Shown: positions 42,730 to 52,986, counted from the stretch's first letter. The stretch is DNA of 64,000 bases from Rhodococcus wratislaviensis (GCF_900455735.1 NZ_UAUI01000015.1:1-64000), one strand, 5' to 3'. The notes: generated from the sequence alone by a model not told the origin. Numbers and translations: made by a program.

Positions 42730-43353
42730 ATGCGCAAGATCGTCCTGCAGATGATGACGACACTCAACGGCCGCCTCGACGACCCCGCAGCGTGGGTCCA
42801 CGACGTCGTCGACGACCAGTACCGCGAGATCGATCGAATCTATTCGAGCTACGACACGGTGCTGGTCGGGCGCACTACCTACGAGGAGATGGCCGCCTAC
42901 TGGCCTCGCGCGCTGTCCGAGCACGCCGGAACCGAAACCAATCAGGTCATGGCCGAACGGATGAACACCTACCGGAAGCTGGTGTTCTCCCGCTCCGGCG
43001 ACGACCCGGTGACCGAATGGACCAACACCGAACAGGTCGTCGTGGCCACCGACGGCGAGCTCGCAGCGTACCTCGAGGATCTGAAGAGACAGCCGGGCAA
43101 GGACATTCACCTGTCCGGCGGATCGTCCCTCGCGCGATCGGTCCTCGCACTGGGGCTGGTGGACGAGTTGTATTTCTTCGTCTATCCGGTCGTGTCACCC
43201 GGTGTTGCCTGGTTCTCGGCGATAACCGACCAGCATGGCCTCCGACTGGTGGGCACCGAGTCGTACGGCAACGGGGTGGTCGAATTGCACTACGTGCCCA
43301 GGGAACGCGCGGACGCACCCAGGCCGGACAGCTTCACCGACATGCTCGCGTAA
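42730..43353 (+). CDS. Dihydrofolate-reductase-like (RibD C-terminal) protein
   Basis: A 207-residue protein of the RibD-C/DHFR-like family: KIVLQMMTTLNGRLDDPAAW, YDTVLVGRTTYEEMAAYWP, IHLSGGSSLARSVLALGLVD and ELYFFVYPVVSPGV. The NADPH-binding GG-S segment and G-R-x-T-Y-E motif are intact. Encoded 15 bases after the SRPBCC gene with CGGAGGAGACC in between, so it is the third gene of the operon. It is not a housekeeping DHFR and its substrate is unknown. Confidence 0.88.
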   Translation: MRKIVLQMMTTLNGRLDDPAAWVHDVVDDQYREIDRIYSSYDTVLVGRTTYEEMAAYWPRALSEHAGTETNQVMAERMNTYRKLVFSRSGDDPVTEWTNTEQVVVATDGELAAYLEDLKRQPGKDIHLSGGSSLARSVLALGLVDELYFFVYPVVSPGVAWFSAITDQHGLRLVGTESYGNGVVELHYVPRERADAPRPDSFTDMLA

Positions 43354-43359
43354 CGCGGA

Positions 43360-45345
43360 TCAGCCCACCGTCGCGAACTCCCCTGCCGCAGACCATCGTT
43401 GCCGCTCGGCGGCGAACGCGACAGCCTGTTCGGCTCGGAAGTCACCGATCGATTCGGCATTGGCAGTGAGAAACTGCTGGTGCTCGGCGAGCGAGAACGT
43501 GCCCTCGGTGATCTCGATACCGCCGCCGCGACCGGCCGCGACGTCGGATCGCAGGTCCATCAGCTCGTCCGGTTCGACGGGGTACCAGGAGATCCGGTCG
43601 AAGAAGCGCAGCAGCCAGGGGGTGCCGTCCTCGAACGGTCCCGACTTCTCGGGATGCCGATGGTTCCACACCTGGGTGGTTCGGCCGACGAACTGGTAGC
43701 CGCCCGGACCCTCCATTCCGTAGATGCACAGGTACGCCCCGCCGATCCCGACCGCGTTCTCCGGCGTCCACGTGCGGGCTGGGTTGTATTTCGTGGTCAC
43801 CAGCCGTTGCCGCGGGTCGAGTGGTGTCGCGACGGGTGCGCCGAGGTAGACGTCACCGAGGCCGAGCACCATGTACTCCGCTCCGAAGACGGTGTCGAAG
43901 ACGTCGTCGACGCTGCCGAGTCCGTTCATGCGGCGGATGAACTCGATGTTCCACGGGCACCACGGTGCGTCGGAACGGACGCCGTGCATGTAGCGCTGGA
44001 TCGCCTCACGCGTCGAGGGATCGTCCCACGACAGCGGCATCCGCACCGATCGGCTCGGTACCACGAGTTCGTTCGCCGCGGGCAGCGCGTCCTCCGCCTC
44101 GCCGAGCAGCCCCATGAGCTTCGGGATCGGCAGCACGTCGGGGTCGACGCGGACCTGCAGCGATCGGATGCCCGGTGTCAGGTCGAGCAGCCCGGCCGGC
44201 TTCTCGACCTCGAGACGCTGGTGCAGCGCGTGGGCGCGGGCCCGCAGTGCGAGGTCGAGGGTCATGTCGCCGTATTCGACCAGGACGTTGTCGTCACCGG
44301 AGCGCCGGTACGTCACGGCGGTCTCGCCGTCGCGCCGGGCGATCACGCCGTCGTCGCGGTCACCGGTGGTGGAGAAGACGGTCGGATGCGCCGCCCGCCG
44401 CGCGGGACCCAGCGCACGCGTGGACGCGGCCCGGTCGGCCTTGATCGGCACGAAGCGCACCGCATCGCCGGGCGCAAGTTGTCCGAGCTTCCAGCGTTCC
44501 GCCGCGACGACCGTGACGGGGCACACGAACCCGCCGAGGCTCGGTCCGTCCGGGCCCAGGAGGATCGGGGTGTCCCCCGTGAAGTCCAGGGCGCCGACCG
44601 AATACGCGTTGTCGTGAATGTTGGACGGATGCAGTCCCGCCTCGCCGCCGTCGGTGCGCGCCCAGTCGGGCTTGGGTCCGATCAACCGCACCCCGGTGCG
44701 GTCCGAGTTGAAGTGCACCTCGTAGTCGGTCCGGTACAGCGTGTCGATGTCGGCGCGGGTGAAGAACTCGGGTGCGCCGTGCGGGCCCTCGGTGACCGCG
44801 ATCTCCCAGCGACTGCACAGTGCCGGAACGTGTTCGGCAGGAACGGCGGCCGCGCGGGCGCCGGTGTGCTCGCCGACCGCGAGAACGTCACCCTGGCGCA
44901 GCGTGCGGCCCTGATGTCCGCCGAACTTACCGAGCGTGAACGTCGAGGCGCTGCCGAGGAAGTCGTCGACGTCGAGCCCGCCCTGGACGAGTACGTAGAT
45001 CCGGAGGCCGGGTCCGGCCGCCGCGCCGACGTCCAGTACTCCGCCCGCAGGAACCCGTACCGGCCGCCACTGCGCCTGCAGCACTCCGTCGACGGTGACC
45101 GGGGCGGGCGCGCCGGTCACACACACCACCGTGTCCTCGTCGAACTGCAGTGCGGGACCGGACATGGCGCATTCGATTCCGGCGGCGCCCTCGTCGTTGC
45201 CGAGTGCGGTGTTACCGAGCCGGAACGACAGGTCGTCCATGGGCCCCGACGGCGGCACGCCGACGTGCCAGTACCCGGTCCGCCCGGGGTAGTCCTGCAC
45301 CGTGGTGAGCATGCCGGGACGGTGCACGGTGATCTTGGCGCTCAT
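43360..45345 (-). CDS. Carboxyltransferase-only protein (KipA + KipI domains), urea/guanidine-carboxylase-like
   Basis: A 661-residue protein. The first half (1-310) is the allophanate-hydrolase-subunit-2/KipA domain ([35 protein letters not shown]). The second (about 350-590) is the subunit-1/KipI domain ([39 protein letters not shown]). In urea/guanidine carboxylases these sit between an N-terminal biotin carboxylase and a C-terminal biotin carrier, both absent here, and the chain ends just where the carrier would begin. It overlaps the DUF1989 gene by four bases. A separate biotin carboxylase subunit elsewhere, or a different 5-oxoprolinase-like function, is possible. Confidence 0.85.
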   Translation of the reverse strand: MSAKITVHRPGMLTTVQDYPGRTGYWHVGVPPSGPMDDLSFRLGNTALGNDEGAAGIECAMSGPALQFDEDTVVCVTGAPAPVTVDGVLQAQWRPVRVPAGGVLDVGAAAGPGLRIYVLVQGGLDVDDFLGSASTFTLGKFGGHQGRTLRQGDVLAVGEHTGARAAAVPAEHVPALCSRWEIAVTEGPHGAPEFFTRADIDTLYRTDYEVHFNSDRTGVRLIGPKPDWARTDGGEAGLHPSNIHDNAYSVGALDFTGDTPILLGPDGPSLGGFVCPVTVVAAERWKLGQLAPGDAVRFVPIKADRAASTRALGPARRAAHPTVFSTTGDRDDGVIARRDGETAVTYRRSGDDNVLVEYGDMTLDLALRARAHALHQRLEVEKPAGLLDLTPGIRSLQVRVDPDVLPIPKLMGLLGEAEDALPAANELVVPSRSVRMPLSWDDPSTREAIQRYMHGVRSDAPWCPWNIEFIRRMNGLGSVDDVFDTVFGAEYMVLGLGDVYLGAPVATPLDPRQRLVTTKYNPARTWTPENAVGIGGAYLCIYGMEGPGGYQFVGRTTQVWNHRHPEKSGPFEDGTPWLLRFFDRISWYPVEPDELMDLRSDVAAGRGGGIEITEGTFSLAEHQQFLTANAESIGDFRAEQAVAFAAERQRWSAAGEFATVG

Positions 45346-45998
45346 GCCTGCACTCCCGTCGGCCGGGTCACGATCATCCGCACCGGGGTCGGGTCGAAAC
45401 CGTTGCAGGGGTTGTTGATCTGCGGGCAATTGGACACCAGTACCAGAACGTCGCGCTCCGCGCGGAGTGCGAGGCGGCGGCCGGGTGCGGACAGGCCGTC
45501 GACGATTCCGAGCGTGCCGTCGGCGTCGACGGGAACGTTCATGAAGAAGTTGATGTTCGACACCAGGTCGCGCTTGCCGATCCCCCAGCGGGACCCTTCC
45601 GCGAGGAAGTTCTCGACGCAGGCGTGCTGGTGCTTGGTGTGGTGGCCGTACCGCAGAGTGTTCGACTCCTGCGAGCAGGCACCGCCCACTGTGTCGTGGG
45701 AGCCGACCTCGTCCGCGACGAGCGTCATCAGCGCGTCGTGATCGTCGGTGCGGAGGACACTTCCCGTGGTCAGGAACAGATTTCGTTGCGCCGCCACCGT
45801 GGCGGCGGCCGAGTAGCGTGCCCGGTGATCGTCGGCCGCGTAGATCAGGGTGTCCACGGCCTGGTTGCCGCACAGATCGACGACGGTCAGGACGTCACCG
45901 GCCTCGACGACGGCAGACCAGGGGCCGCGGGCGCCGACTTCCTCGTCCAGGATCACCGTTCCCGGTACCAGCGGTGCGGTCTCGATGGTGGTGGTCAT
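45342..45998 (-). CDS. DUF1989 protein, urea-carboxylase-associated type 2 / carboxyguanidine-deiminase-like
   Basis: A 218-residue DUF1989 protein. Conserved pieces are [40 protein letters not shown] with its Cys and His cluster, [20 protein letters not shown] and [20 protein letters not shown]. From recent literature these proteins are subunits of carboxyguanidine deiminase in guanidine degradation. Both paralogs are encoded together, as expected for a heteromer. Its start overlaps the stop of the neighbouring paralog (ATGA). Confidence 0.88.
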   Translation of the reverse strand: MTTTIETAPLVPGTVILDEEVGARGPWSAVVEAGDVLTVVDLCGNQAVDTLIYAADDHRARYSAAATVAAQRNLFLTTGSVLRTDDHDALMTLVADEVGSHDTVGGACSQESNTLRYGHHTKHQHACVENFLAEGSRWGIGKRDLVSNINFFMNVPVDADGTLGIVDGLSAPGRRLALRAERDVLVLVSNCPQINNPCNGFDPTPVRMIVTRPTGVQA

Positions 45999-46840
45999 GC
46001 CTGCTCCCGTCCCTGGAACTGCGTGGCAGCCCAGACGTCTTCGGTGTTGAGAAAGGCCCGGCGGTACTCCGGGTCGGCGTCGACGGGTTCGGCCACATCG
46101 GCGCCGGTCCAGGCGAGCACTTCGAGCGCGGTCGTGTCGTACGTCGGCGAAGGATCGAGCGGGTGCGCCGTGTTGGCGATCAGGACGATCACCGGGAGGT
46201 CGATCACGAGGTCGACCGCGGTGTCCGCGCCGGCGGATCCGATGCTGCCGAGCGACCCGTCCTCCCCCACCCGCACCCCGTGGAAGAACGACAGCGACGG
46301 CGGGAGGTCGCGCCGCTCGAGTCCGTGCTTCGCCGCCGCCACGGTGAAGAGTTCACGCCCGGCCGGGGACGCCGAATGCAGCCTGCCGTCACCGTATTTC
46401 GCGGTGTTCGAGGCGAGCGACGTGGTGCCGCACAGGGCGTCGTGTCGCCCGGACCCGTCCGAAACGAGCGTCGCGAGCACGCGCCCCTGGTCGGAGAGCA
46501 GCGGATGTCCCTCCCCCAGGTACGCCTGCCACGGCACCTTCACGGTGTCGGCGACGTTGAGCCGCTCCCACGGCGCGTCCGCCCGGTACAGCAGCAGGTG
46601 GGCACATGCCCGGCCGTCGAGGTCACGCAGTCGCAGTCGTGTGCCACGGCCCAGCACCTTCGTGGTGTACCGGCCACCGGGCACCGTCTCCGCCCATGTG
46701 AGCTGCGCGGGATCTACGTCGGACGGTGGAGTGGGCCAGGACGACGCCGGGACCACCGGCATCGAGTCGGTGACCACTCCCGACTGGGCACGCGCGTGTT
46801 CCTTCGCGGCACTGGTGGTCGAGGTGTCCACTGAGGTCAT
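45995..46840 (-). CDS. DUF1989 protein, urea-carboxylase-associated type 1 / carboxyguanidine-deiminase-like
   Basis: A 281-residue DUF1989 paralog with an N-terminal extension. Motifs: LGRGTRLRLRDLDGRACAHL, LFTVAAAKHGLERRDLPPSL, SFFHGVRVGEDGSLGSIG and VIVLIANTAHPLDPSPTYDT. It is the partner of the gene at 45342, with which it overlaps by four bases. Its ATG lies directly behind the permease stop (one base between), so the four genes of this operon are made together. Confidence 0.88.
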   Translation of the reverse strand: MTSVDTSTTSAAKEHARAQSGVVTDSMPVVPASSWPTPPSDVDPAQLTWAETVPGGRYTTKVLGRGTRLRLRDLDGRACAHLLLYRADAPWERLNVADTVKVPWQAYLGEGHPLLSDQGRVLATLVSDGSGRHDALCGTTSLASNTAKYGDGRLHSASPAGRELFTVAAAKHGLERRDLPPSLSFFHGVRVGEDGSLGSIGSAGADTAVDLVIDLPVIVLIANTAHPLDPSPTYDTTALEVLAWTGADVAEPVDADPEYRRAFLNTEDVWAATQFQGREQA

Positions 46841-46841
46841 G

Positions 46842-48413
46842 TCAGGCTCCGATCGTGACGGGGTTGGGGGTCGTGCGGCCGCGCGGGAAGCACGCGACTC
46901 CGAGCGCGACCACGGCGGCGACGGTGACGGGGGCGGCCCACCGCAGGAGGGGGTAGTCGCCGCTGGGGTCGAAGATCTCGGCGCGCGGCCAGGACAGGTT
47001 GACGACCATCAGCGCGCCGTAGCCGACCGCCAGGATGTTGACGGGGAGCCCGATCCGTCCGAGCGAGAACAGCTTCCGTCCGTCCGCGTCGACCTGCGGT
47101 CCACCGTGCGGCCAGCCCTTCAGCCGGCGCAGCAGGAGCGGCACGGTGACCATCAGGTAGGCGAGGTAGATCAGGATGATGCACACGCTCGACAGGGTCG
47201 CGAAGATCGCGGAGTTCCCGACGTTGACCGCGAGGATGCCGATGCAGACCAGGCCGATCAGGACGGACGGCGCGATGGGCGTTCCGGTGCGGGTGTTCAC
47301 GGTCGACAGAATCTGCGAGGCGGGCAGCCGTCCGTCGCGGGCCATCGAGAACACCAGCCTGGACGCCGCCGTCTGAATGGCGAGCGTGCAGACGAACACG
47401 GCGATCGCGACGTCGACGAGGAGGAGGGTGCCCCAGGGCGAGCTGAGGATCGACGAGAGCACGTACGGCAGGCCCTCGGCGGCGAGACGCCCGTCGGTCA
47501 GGCTGGGCGCGGCCATCAGCGCGCCGATGATCATCAGCCCACCGCCGAGCGCCGACACGGACAGCGCGAGGCGGATCGTGCGCGGCGCCACCCGGCGCGG
47601 GTTCCGCGTCTCCTCGGCGAGTTCGCCCGCGGAGCCGAATCCGACCATCACGTAGGCCGCCATCAGACCCGACACGATCCACGCCCACCCGTACCCGGGT
47701 GACGCACCGGCCGTGCCCGTGTCGAACACGACGTCCGGTCCGCGCTGGGCGTGGGTGAGGAACATCCCGATGACCGCGATGACCCCGACGATCTCGCAGG
47801 TCACACCGATGTTGTTGATCCTAGACATCCAGTTGACGCCGATGCAGTTGATGAACGTGGTCAGCACGAGGAGGACGGAGCCCAACAGCACTGCGTTGGC
47901 GGCGCCACTCGCGGACGTCAACGTGCTGTCGTCACCGATGATCTGGAATCCGCTCCACACGTTGGGGAGCACGACCTGCAGGGCGATGGCCGCGGCGGAG
48001 GCCGTCACCATCTGCGCGAGGATCATGAACCATCCGGCGAACCAGCCCACCACCTCACCGCCCATCCGGCGTGACCATTGGTAGATCGCCCCCGAGATGG
48101 GGTAACGGGCGGCCAGTTCGGCGAAGTTGAGCGCCACCATGAACTGGCCGGCGAACACCACCGGCCACGTCCAGAAGAAGGCGGGTCCGGCGAATCCGAA
48201 TCCGAGCCCGAAGAGCTGGAAGATGGTGGTGAGGATGGAGACGAACGAGAAGCCGGCGGCGAAGGACGCGAACTTACCCAGGGAACGGTGAAGTTGCTGC
48301 TCGTAGCCGAATTCGCCGAGGTCGCCCGTGTCGTCGACGCCGGTTCCGCCGGACGCGCGGGGAGGTGCGGCCGGCGCGGTCAGCACTTGCGCAGTCCTTG
48401 TGGGTGTACTCAA
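46842..48413 (-). CDS. APC-family amino acid/amine permease
   Basis: A 523-residue polytopic protein with about twelve hydrophobic helices. GYEQQLHRSLGKFASFAAGF, SFVSILTTIFQLFGLGF, AELAARYPISGAIYQWSRR and MVGFGSAGELAEETRNPRR are the characteristic motifs of the amino acid-polyamine-organocation family. I set the start at the TTG at 48413 because GAAGGAG lies seven bases upstream and no ATG or GTG fits. It probably imports the substrate of the operon, a guanidine-, urea- or amino-acid-like nitrogen compound. Confidence 0.88.
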   Translation of the reverse strand: MSTPTRTAQVLTAPAAPPRASGGTGVDDTGDLGEFGYEQQLHRSLGKFASFAAGFSFVSILTTIFQLFGLGFGFAGPAFFWTWPVVFAGQFMVALNFAELAARYPISGAIYQWSRRMGGEVVGWFAGWFMILAQMVTASAAAIALQVVLPNVWSGFQIIGDDSTLTSASGAANAVLLGSVLLVLTTFINCIGVNWMSRINNIGVTCEIVGVIAVIGMFLTHAQRGPDVVFDTGTAGASPGYGWAWIVSGLMAAYVMVGFGSAGELAEETRNPRRVAPRTIRLALSVSALGGGLMIIGALMAAPSLTDGRLAAEGLPYVLSSILSSPWGTLLLVDVAIAVFVCTLAIQTAASRLVFSMARDGRLPASQILSTVNTRTGTPIAPSVLIGLVCIGILAVNVGNSAIFATLSSVCIILIYLAYLMVTVPLLLRRLKGWPHGGPQVDADGRKLFSLGRIGLPVNILAVGYGALMVVNLSWPRAEIFDPSGDYPLLRWAAPVTVAAVVALGVACFPRGRTTPNPVTIGA

Positions 48414-48607
48414 GGGCTTACTCCTTCGGCGAGAGCAATATCTGTCGCTCGATAGTTTTCTCGCGGAAAGGCCTCGATGGGTGACGCCCGCGTATCCAGA
48501 TCGCGCCCGGCCGTAACAGCATCGTTGCCTACGTTTCGGGAGCATGACGAAACCCTCACGACGGGTGGGAACCGTCGATCCCGGGAGCGACCTGACATCA
48601 TGGAGCG
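48414..48607. promoter_or_regulatory. Divergent promoter region, permease / tetR
   Basis: This 194-base region separates the permease operon and its presumed TetR regulator. CGACGG / CCGTCG (48559-48564 and 48572-48577) forms a small inverted repeat that may be the operator. I searched it for guanidine-I and guanidine-II riboswitch patterns and saw none. Confidence 0.45.
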
Positions 48608-49315
48608 GTGACCACAGGGCCGGGACGACCCCGACTGACCAGTCAGCGCAGACCAGGGCAGACCACTCCCGAGGAGATACTCGACGCCGCCGGAGAGTTG
48701 TTCACCACCAAGGGTTTCGCAGCCACCTCGACCCGGCAGATCGCCGAGATGGTCGGCATCCGGCAGGCATCGCTCTACCATCACTTCCCCAACAAGGAGG
48801 AGATCCTGGTGGCACTCCTCGAGGAGACGGTGTCCCCCGCGCTCGCCGCCGCGGGGTGGCTCGCCGACGCCGCCGCGCCCGCCACGGTGCGCCTGCACGC
48901 GCTGGCCACCTACGACGTCACGCAACTCACCGCAACCAAATGGAATCTCGGTGCGCTGTATCTTCTTCCGGAACTGCTGACCGAGCGATTCGAGCCGTTC
49001 CGCGCCCAGCGAACCCTGCTGCGCCGGCACTACCGGCAGCTGGCGGACCGGGCCCTCACGGAGATCACCGAACATTCCGGCGACACCTCCCCCGCCCTGA
49101 CCGACCTGCCGTTCCGAATAGTCGAGAGCGCCATCGCAACCCGTGCCGACATCGAGCGCGGGCTGCTTCCCGGGCCCGAGAACGAGGGCGCCGCCGAACT
49201 CCTCGCCGATGCCTGCCTCCGAGCCCTCGGGTGGACGAAACCGATGGACGAAATCCGGGTGAAGTCGCGGGCACTGCTCGCCGAGACGGCGGGCGGAACA
49301 CCCCTTCGCCTCTAG
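48608..49315 (+). CDS. TetR-family regulator of the DUF1989 operon (inferred)
   Basis: A 235-residue TetR protein with a GTG start. N-terminal motifs are TPEEILDAAGELFTTKGFAA, TSTRQIAEMVGIRQASLYHHF and PNKEEILVALLEE. The C-terminal domain is longer than average. Divergent from the permease/DUF1989/carboxyltransferase operon, so it most likely controls it; the effector is unknown. Confidence 0.9.
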   Translation: MTTGPGRPRLTSQRRPGQTTPEEILDAAGELFTTKGFAATSTRQIAEMVGIRQASLYHHFPNKEEILVALLEETVSPALAAAGWLADAAAPATVRLHALATYDVTQLTATKWNLGALYLLPELLTERFEPFRAQRTLLRRHYRQLADRALTEITEHSGDTSPALTDLPFRIVESAIATRADIERGLLPGPENEGAAELLADACLRALGWTKPMDEIRVKSRALLAETAGGTPLRL

Positions 49316-49376
49316 CCGTGCACGTCGTTCCCGTGAGATAAAGTCTGGCGAACGCTTAATCACTGGGGGGGTTATC

Positions 49377-49706
49377 TTGAGCGATGTCTTCGTCGTCACG
49401 GACGGCATCAGGAATTACGGCGCCACCGCTGCGCAGGCCGCCGAACAGATCAGCGGCGCCGCCGCACTCGACCTCGGCGCGAATCTCGCGGCACTCGCGC
49501 CCGTGTTCGGTCCCATCGGCGCCGACTTCCTCGCGTCCTTCGCCGCCGCACAGGCAAATCACGCCAGATCGGTCGCCGAACTCGCGTCTCACTACGCGCA
49601 GACCGCGATCGCGGCCCATGCCACCGCCGATTCCTACGACTCCGTCGACGGCGCCAACGGCGCTGCGCTCGATGCGGCCGGTGACGGAATCGGAGGCCTC
49701 GCATGA
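49377..49706 (+). CDS. EspC/ESAT-6-like type VII secretion substrate
   Basis: A 109-residue protein beginning SDVFVVTDGIRNYGATAAQA, followed by two long Ala-rich helices (ADFLASFAAAQANHARSVAE, then YAQTAIAAHATADSYDSVD). The helix-turn-helix hairpin and size match the DUF2580/EspC family of type VII secretion substrates. The start is a TTG behind a GGGGGGG ribosome site; no ATG fits. The Y-x-x-x-D/E export signal might be YDSVD near the end. It overlaps the next gene by four bases. Confidence 0.7.
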   Translation: MSDVFVVTDGIRNYGATAAQAAEQISGAAALDLGANLAALAPVFGPIGADFLASFAAAQANHARSVAELASHYAQTAIAAHATADSYDSVDGANGAALDAAGDGIGGLA

Positions 49707-51088
49707 CGTCTCCCGAAACCACCGGAAGTCCTGTGGAGCGCGGATCGATCCTCGACCTGATCCAGGGAACGCCCGTCGGCGACGCCCTCGCCACGCCACT
49801 GCCGAGCACTCCGCTCGAGGCCCTGCAGAACTCTCCGCTCGGTCCGTTCCTCGATGCGCCGCTCGGTGACCTGCCGCCACTACCGGCCCTTCCGCCGCTG
49901 CCGCCGAACCCGGTGGAGGCGCTGCTGCAGGGGCACGGGCTGCCCGGACTGCCGGGGGTGGACCAGTTGTTCAAGCCGCTCACCGATCTCGCCGGGAGCT
50001 TCGGCACCGGCACGTTCGGCTCGGTCGATCCGACGTCGCTGCTCGACATGTCCTCGGGCATGATCGACCAGGCGATGTCGATGAGCCTGTCGGGGCTGAA
50101 GGTGCTCGACCAGATCTGGCAGAGCCAGGCAGCGCAGGCGGCGCAGGCGCAGGGCCTGCAGGCTCAGTCGAGCGGCACGGAACTGAGCGAACGCGGCACG
50201 GAGATCTCGGCTACCACGCAGACCGCCGCCGCGTCCGTGGCGCGGGGCAACGCGAACCTCATGACGATTTCGGAGTCGTTCGCGGCCACTGCGGTCGCCG
50301 CCGCGCCGATGGTGATGACGCCGCCCGGGCAGGCGATGCTTCTCGCGTCCGCGGCCGAGCACCTGAAGGCGGCCATCGGGGTCGTGACGCAGACGCGCAC
50401 CGAACTCAACGAGCAGACCCTCACGATGAACGGTCTGGCCGCGCCGGTCCCGGTACCGCCGCCCCCGGCGCCCGGAGCTGCGGCGGGGGCCGCACCGACG
50501 TCACCGTTCGCCATCGCGTCCACCGTGATCGAGGGCGTGGGCGCACCGATGATCTCCACCGTCACCGACAGTGTCGGCGACCTCGTGTCGGCGGGCACCC
50601 AGGCGGCGAGCGTCTCCTCGTCCGACCTGCCCGCCGACGCCCTGTCGGCGAAATCAGCCGTCACCCCGGCACACGGGGCAGCGGGCGGCGTTCCCGGTGC
50701 AGTGGGTATGGCCGGCGGCGCGGGCATCGGCATGTACGGCGGCGGAAGCGTATCCGCGGGTAGCGGTTCCGTGCCCCGTGGAACGGTCACGGGACCGGTT
50801 GCGCCGCCGGCGCCGCCGGGGACCACTCCGACACCCGGCGCCACTCCGGCCACCGCCTCGTCACCCCTCGCACCCGGCGGAGCCATGGGCGGGATGGGCG
50901 CGATGGGCGGCGCCGGGATGGCGGGCGCCGGGCGCGGGGGCGACGAACAGCTGAGCGGCCGGTCCTCACCGAGCTACCTCGTCAACGCCGGAGAGAACAA
51001 CGCGTTCGTCGGCGACCTTCCGATGGTCGCGCCCGCCGTGATCGGCGGCGAGGACCTCGACGAGGCTGCGTTCGGCGACCCGAGCTGA
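49703..51088 (+). CDS. EspA/PPE-like secreted or surface protein
   Basis: A 461-residue protein partner of the EspC-like gene. It has a Pro/Leu-rich N-terminus (LGDLPPLPALPPLPPNP, residues about 53-69), a helical middle (about 105-245, ISESFAATAVAAAPMVMT), and a long Gly/Ala/Pro-rich C-terminus with GAMGGMGAMGGAGMAGAGRG. Its order and composition recall EspA and PPE proteins, which are exported with an EspC- or PE-like partner by an ESX system. No ESX machinery lies in the window. The ATG overlaps the upstream stop. Confidence 0.65.
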   Translation: MTSPETTGSPVERGSILDLIQGTPVGDALATPLPSTPLEALQNSPLGPFLDAPLGDLPPLPALPPLPPNPVEALLQGHGLPGLPGVDQLFKPLTDLAGSFGTGTFGSVDPTSLLDMSSGMIDQAMSMSLSGLKVLDQIWQSQAAQAAQAQGLQAQSSGTELSERGTEISATTQTAAASVARGNANLMTISESFAATAVAAAPMVMTPPGQAMLLASAAEHLKAAIGVVTQTRTELNEQTLTMNGLAAPVPVPPPPAPGAAAGAAPTSPFAIASTVIEGVGAPMISTVTDSVGDLVSAGTQAASVSSSDLPADALSAKSAVTPAHGAAGGVPGAVGMAGGAGIGMYGGGSVSAGSGSVPRGTVTGPVAPPAPPGTTPTPGATPATASSPLAPGGAMGGMGAMGGAGMAGAGRGGDEQLSGRSSPSYLVNAGENNAFVGDLPMVAPAVIGGEDLDEAAFGDPS

Positions 51089-51092
51089 TCGC

Positions 51093-51752
51093 TCAGTCGA
51101 GTAGCGCTGCCACCTCGTGATCGGTGAGGGTGGTGGTGGGCACGCGGCCTTCCGAACGCACCAGTTCCACGGCCCGGAACAGGGGGCGTTCGGGAAGGGC
51201 CGCGCCGCGCGCTTCCGCACGGAGCTGCTCGATGAGCACCGACGCGATCGCGGCTGCCGGAACCAACTCGCTCGTCGTCAGCGCGTCGGCCAGCCTGCGG
51301 AGCCCGAGGATCTCGAGTTCACGACCCCCGTCGGTCGTGTACAGGGCGAGCGGAATCGCCAGGCTCCCGTCGGGATCCGTGATCCGGACGCTCACCTCGC
51401 TCACCCGAGCCGAACGGACCACCAGCTCCGCCGCGACCGCCCTCGTGACGTCGACGTGCCGGCTACGCAGTCCCCCCGTCGACCGGATTCGCCCGGTCTG
51501 CAATGTGACGCGACGCCGCAACGTGAGGAGAGCGGACGCGGCGGTGGGGACCGCGATCACGGCCCCCACCGTCACCCCGACCCACACGGGCCCGAAGAAC
51601 CCGACGATGACGCCGACCACCACACCGATCAGCACGGCGATCGCCGCGACCCGCTTGAGCCGCGGTGCGATCAACTCGATCGGAACGAGGTCGAGTGACA
51701 CCGGCGCGGTGTCGTCACGCGCCAAGGATGGCTCCGACGCGTGCGACGACAT
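51093..51752 (-). CDS. Membrane protein with two helices and a cytoplasmic domain
   Basis: A 219-residue protein. Two hydrophobic segments ([20 protein letters not shown] and [20 protein letters not shown]) lie at about 34-72, followed by a soluble domain (about 75-219) with [34 protein letters not shown] and [17 protein letters not shown] do not recognise a named family. The ATG at 51752 overlaps the end of hisS by 38 bases; a GTG near 51702 is an alternative. It runs behind hisS in the same direction. Confidence 0.7.
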   Translation of the reverse strand: MSSHASEPSLARDDTAPVSLDLVPIELIAPRLKRVAAIAVLIGVVVGVIVGFFGPVWVGVTVGAVIAVPTAASALLTLRRRVTLQTGRIRSTGGLRSRHVDVTRAVAAELVVRSARVSEVSVRITDPDGSLAIPLALYTTDGGRELEILGLRRLADALTTSELVPAAAIASVLIEQLRAEARGAALPERPLFRAVELVRSEGRVPTTTLTDHEVAALLD

Positions 51753-52986
51753 CCGCCGAGGAGACCGATTCCTGATCTCCGGTGGCGAGATTCTTGATTC
51801 CCACCGTCCCGTCGGCGATGTCGCGGTCGCCGAGCACGAGCGCCAGCGCGGCGCCGGATCGATCGGCGGCCTTCATCGCGCCCTTCACCCCGCGGTTGCC
51901 GTAGGCGAGATCGACTCGAATCCCCTGGGCGCGCAGTTGCTGAGCGATCACCACCAGCTTCGCCTTCGCCTCCTCGCCCAACGGAACACCGAAGACCTCA
52001 CAGCGGGCGGTCGAGCCCGCGGTCTTGCCCTCGGCAGCGAGCGCCAGGACGGTCCGGTCGACGCCCAGCCCGAAACCGATGCCGGACAACGGCTGCCCGC
52101 CGAGCTGCGCCATCAGACCGTCGTACCGTCCGCCGCCGCCGATACCCGACTGCGCGCCGAGACCGTCATGGACGAATTCGAACGTCGTCTTCGTGTAGTA
52201 GTCGAGGCCGCGGACCATCCGCGGGTTCACCACGTACGGCACACCCAGCGCGTCGAGGTGTGCGAGCACCTCGTCGAAGTGCGCCTTCGCCGTGTCCGAG
52301 AGGTGATCGAGCATGAGCGGTGCGTCCGCCGTCATCTCGCGCACCTCCTTACGCTTGTCGTCGAGAACACGCAGCGGGTTGATCTCCGCCCGGCGACGCG
52401 TCTCCTCGTCGAGAGGAAGGGCGAACAGGAACTCCTGCAACCGCTCCCGGTACTGCGGCCGGCACGTGTCGTCACCGAGGGACGTGATCTCCAACCGGAA
52501 CCCGTCGAGACCCAGGCCGCGGAACCCGGCGTCGGCGACGGCGATGACCTCGGCATCGAGGGCGGGGTCGTCGACGCCGATGGCCTCGACCCCGACCTGC
52601 TGCAGCTGGCGGTAACGACCGGCCTGCGGACGCTCGTAGCGGAAGAACGGTCCGGCGTAGCTCAGCTTCACCGGCAACTGGCCGCGGTCCAGGCCGTGTT
52701 CGATGACAGCGCGCATGACGCCCGCCGTGCCCTCGGGCCGCAGGGTCACCGAACGGTCACCGCGGTCGGCGAACGTGTACATCTCCTTGCTGACGACGTC
52801 GGTGGACTCGCCGACGCCGCGGGCGAACAGCCCGGTGTCCTCGAAGATGGGAAGTTCGATGTGGCCGTATCCGGCCAGTCGCGCAGCGCGCGTGAGTCCG
52901 TCACGGACCGCGACGAACTCGGACGACTGCGGCGGGACGTAATCGGGGACGCCCTTGGGGGCGGAGAAGGTGCTGGCTTTGCTCAC
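51715..52986 (-). CDS. hisS: Histidyl-tRNA synthetase
   Basis: A 423-residue class II synthetase. The N-terminus has [10 protein letters not shown], motif 2 region [19 protein letters not shown], the histidine signatures [14 protein letters not shown] and [17 protein letters not shown], and motif 3 [16 protein letters not shown]. The C-terminal anticodon domain runs to [20 protein letters not shown]. It loads tRNA-His. It starts 15 bases after the glyoxalase-II-like gene, as in mycobacteria, so the two are co-transcribed. Confidence 0.97.
   Translation of the reverse strand: MSKASTFSAPKGVPDYVPPQSSEFVAVRDGLTRAARLAGYGHIELPIFEDTGLFARGVGESTDVVSKEMYTFADRGDRSVTLRPEGTAGVMRAVIEHGLDRGQLPVKLSYAGPFFRYERPQAGRYRQLQQVGVEAIGVDDPALDAEVIAVADAGFRGLGLDGFRLEITSLGDDTCRPQYRERLQEFLFALPLDEETRRRAEINPLRVLDDKRKEVREMTADAPLMLDHLSDTAKAHFDEVLAHLDALGVPYVVNPRMVRGLDYYTKTTFEFVHDGLGAQSGIGGGGRYDGLMAQLGGQPLSGIGFGLGVDRTVLALAAEGKTAGSTARCEVFGVPLGEEAKAKLVVIAQQLRAQGIRVDLAYGNRGVKGAMKAADRSGAALALVLGDRDIADGTVGIKNLATGDQESVSSADVVARVGAILGA

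Noticed and set aside
43399..45741. Plus-strand open frame of 780 codons opposite the carboxyltransferase gene
   Set aside because: It is the antisense shadow of a strongly supported gene; no ribosome site and composition dominated by Arg, Gly and Val.
45624..47702. Plus-strand open frame of 692 codons opposite the DUF1989 and permease genes
   Set aside because: Antisense to three coupled, recognisable genes; Asp/Arg/His-rich nonsense composition typical of high-GC shadows.
48414..48607. Guanidine riboswitch upstream of the permease/DUF1989 operon
   Set aside because: Considered because of the guanidine-like genes, but I could not find the conserved guanidine-I or -II sequence blocks; a profile search would settle it.
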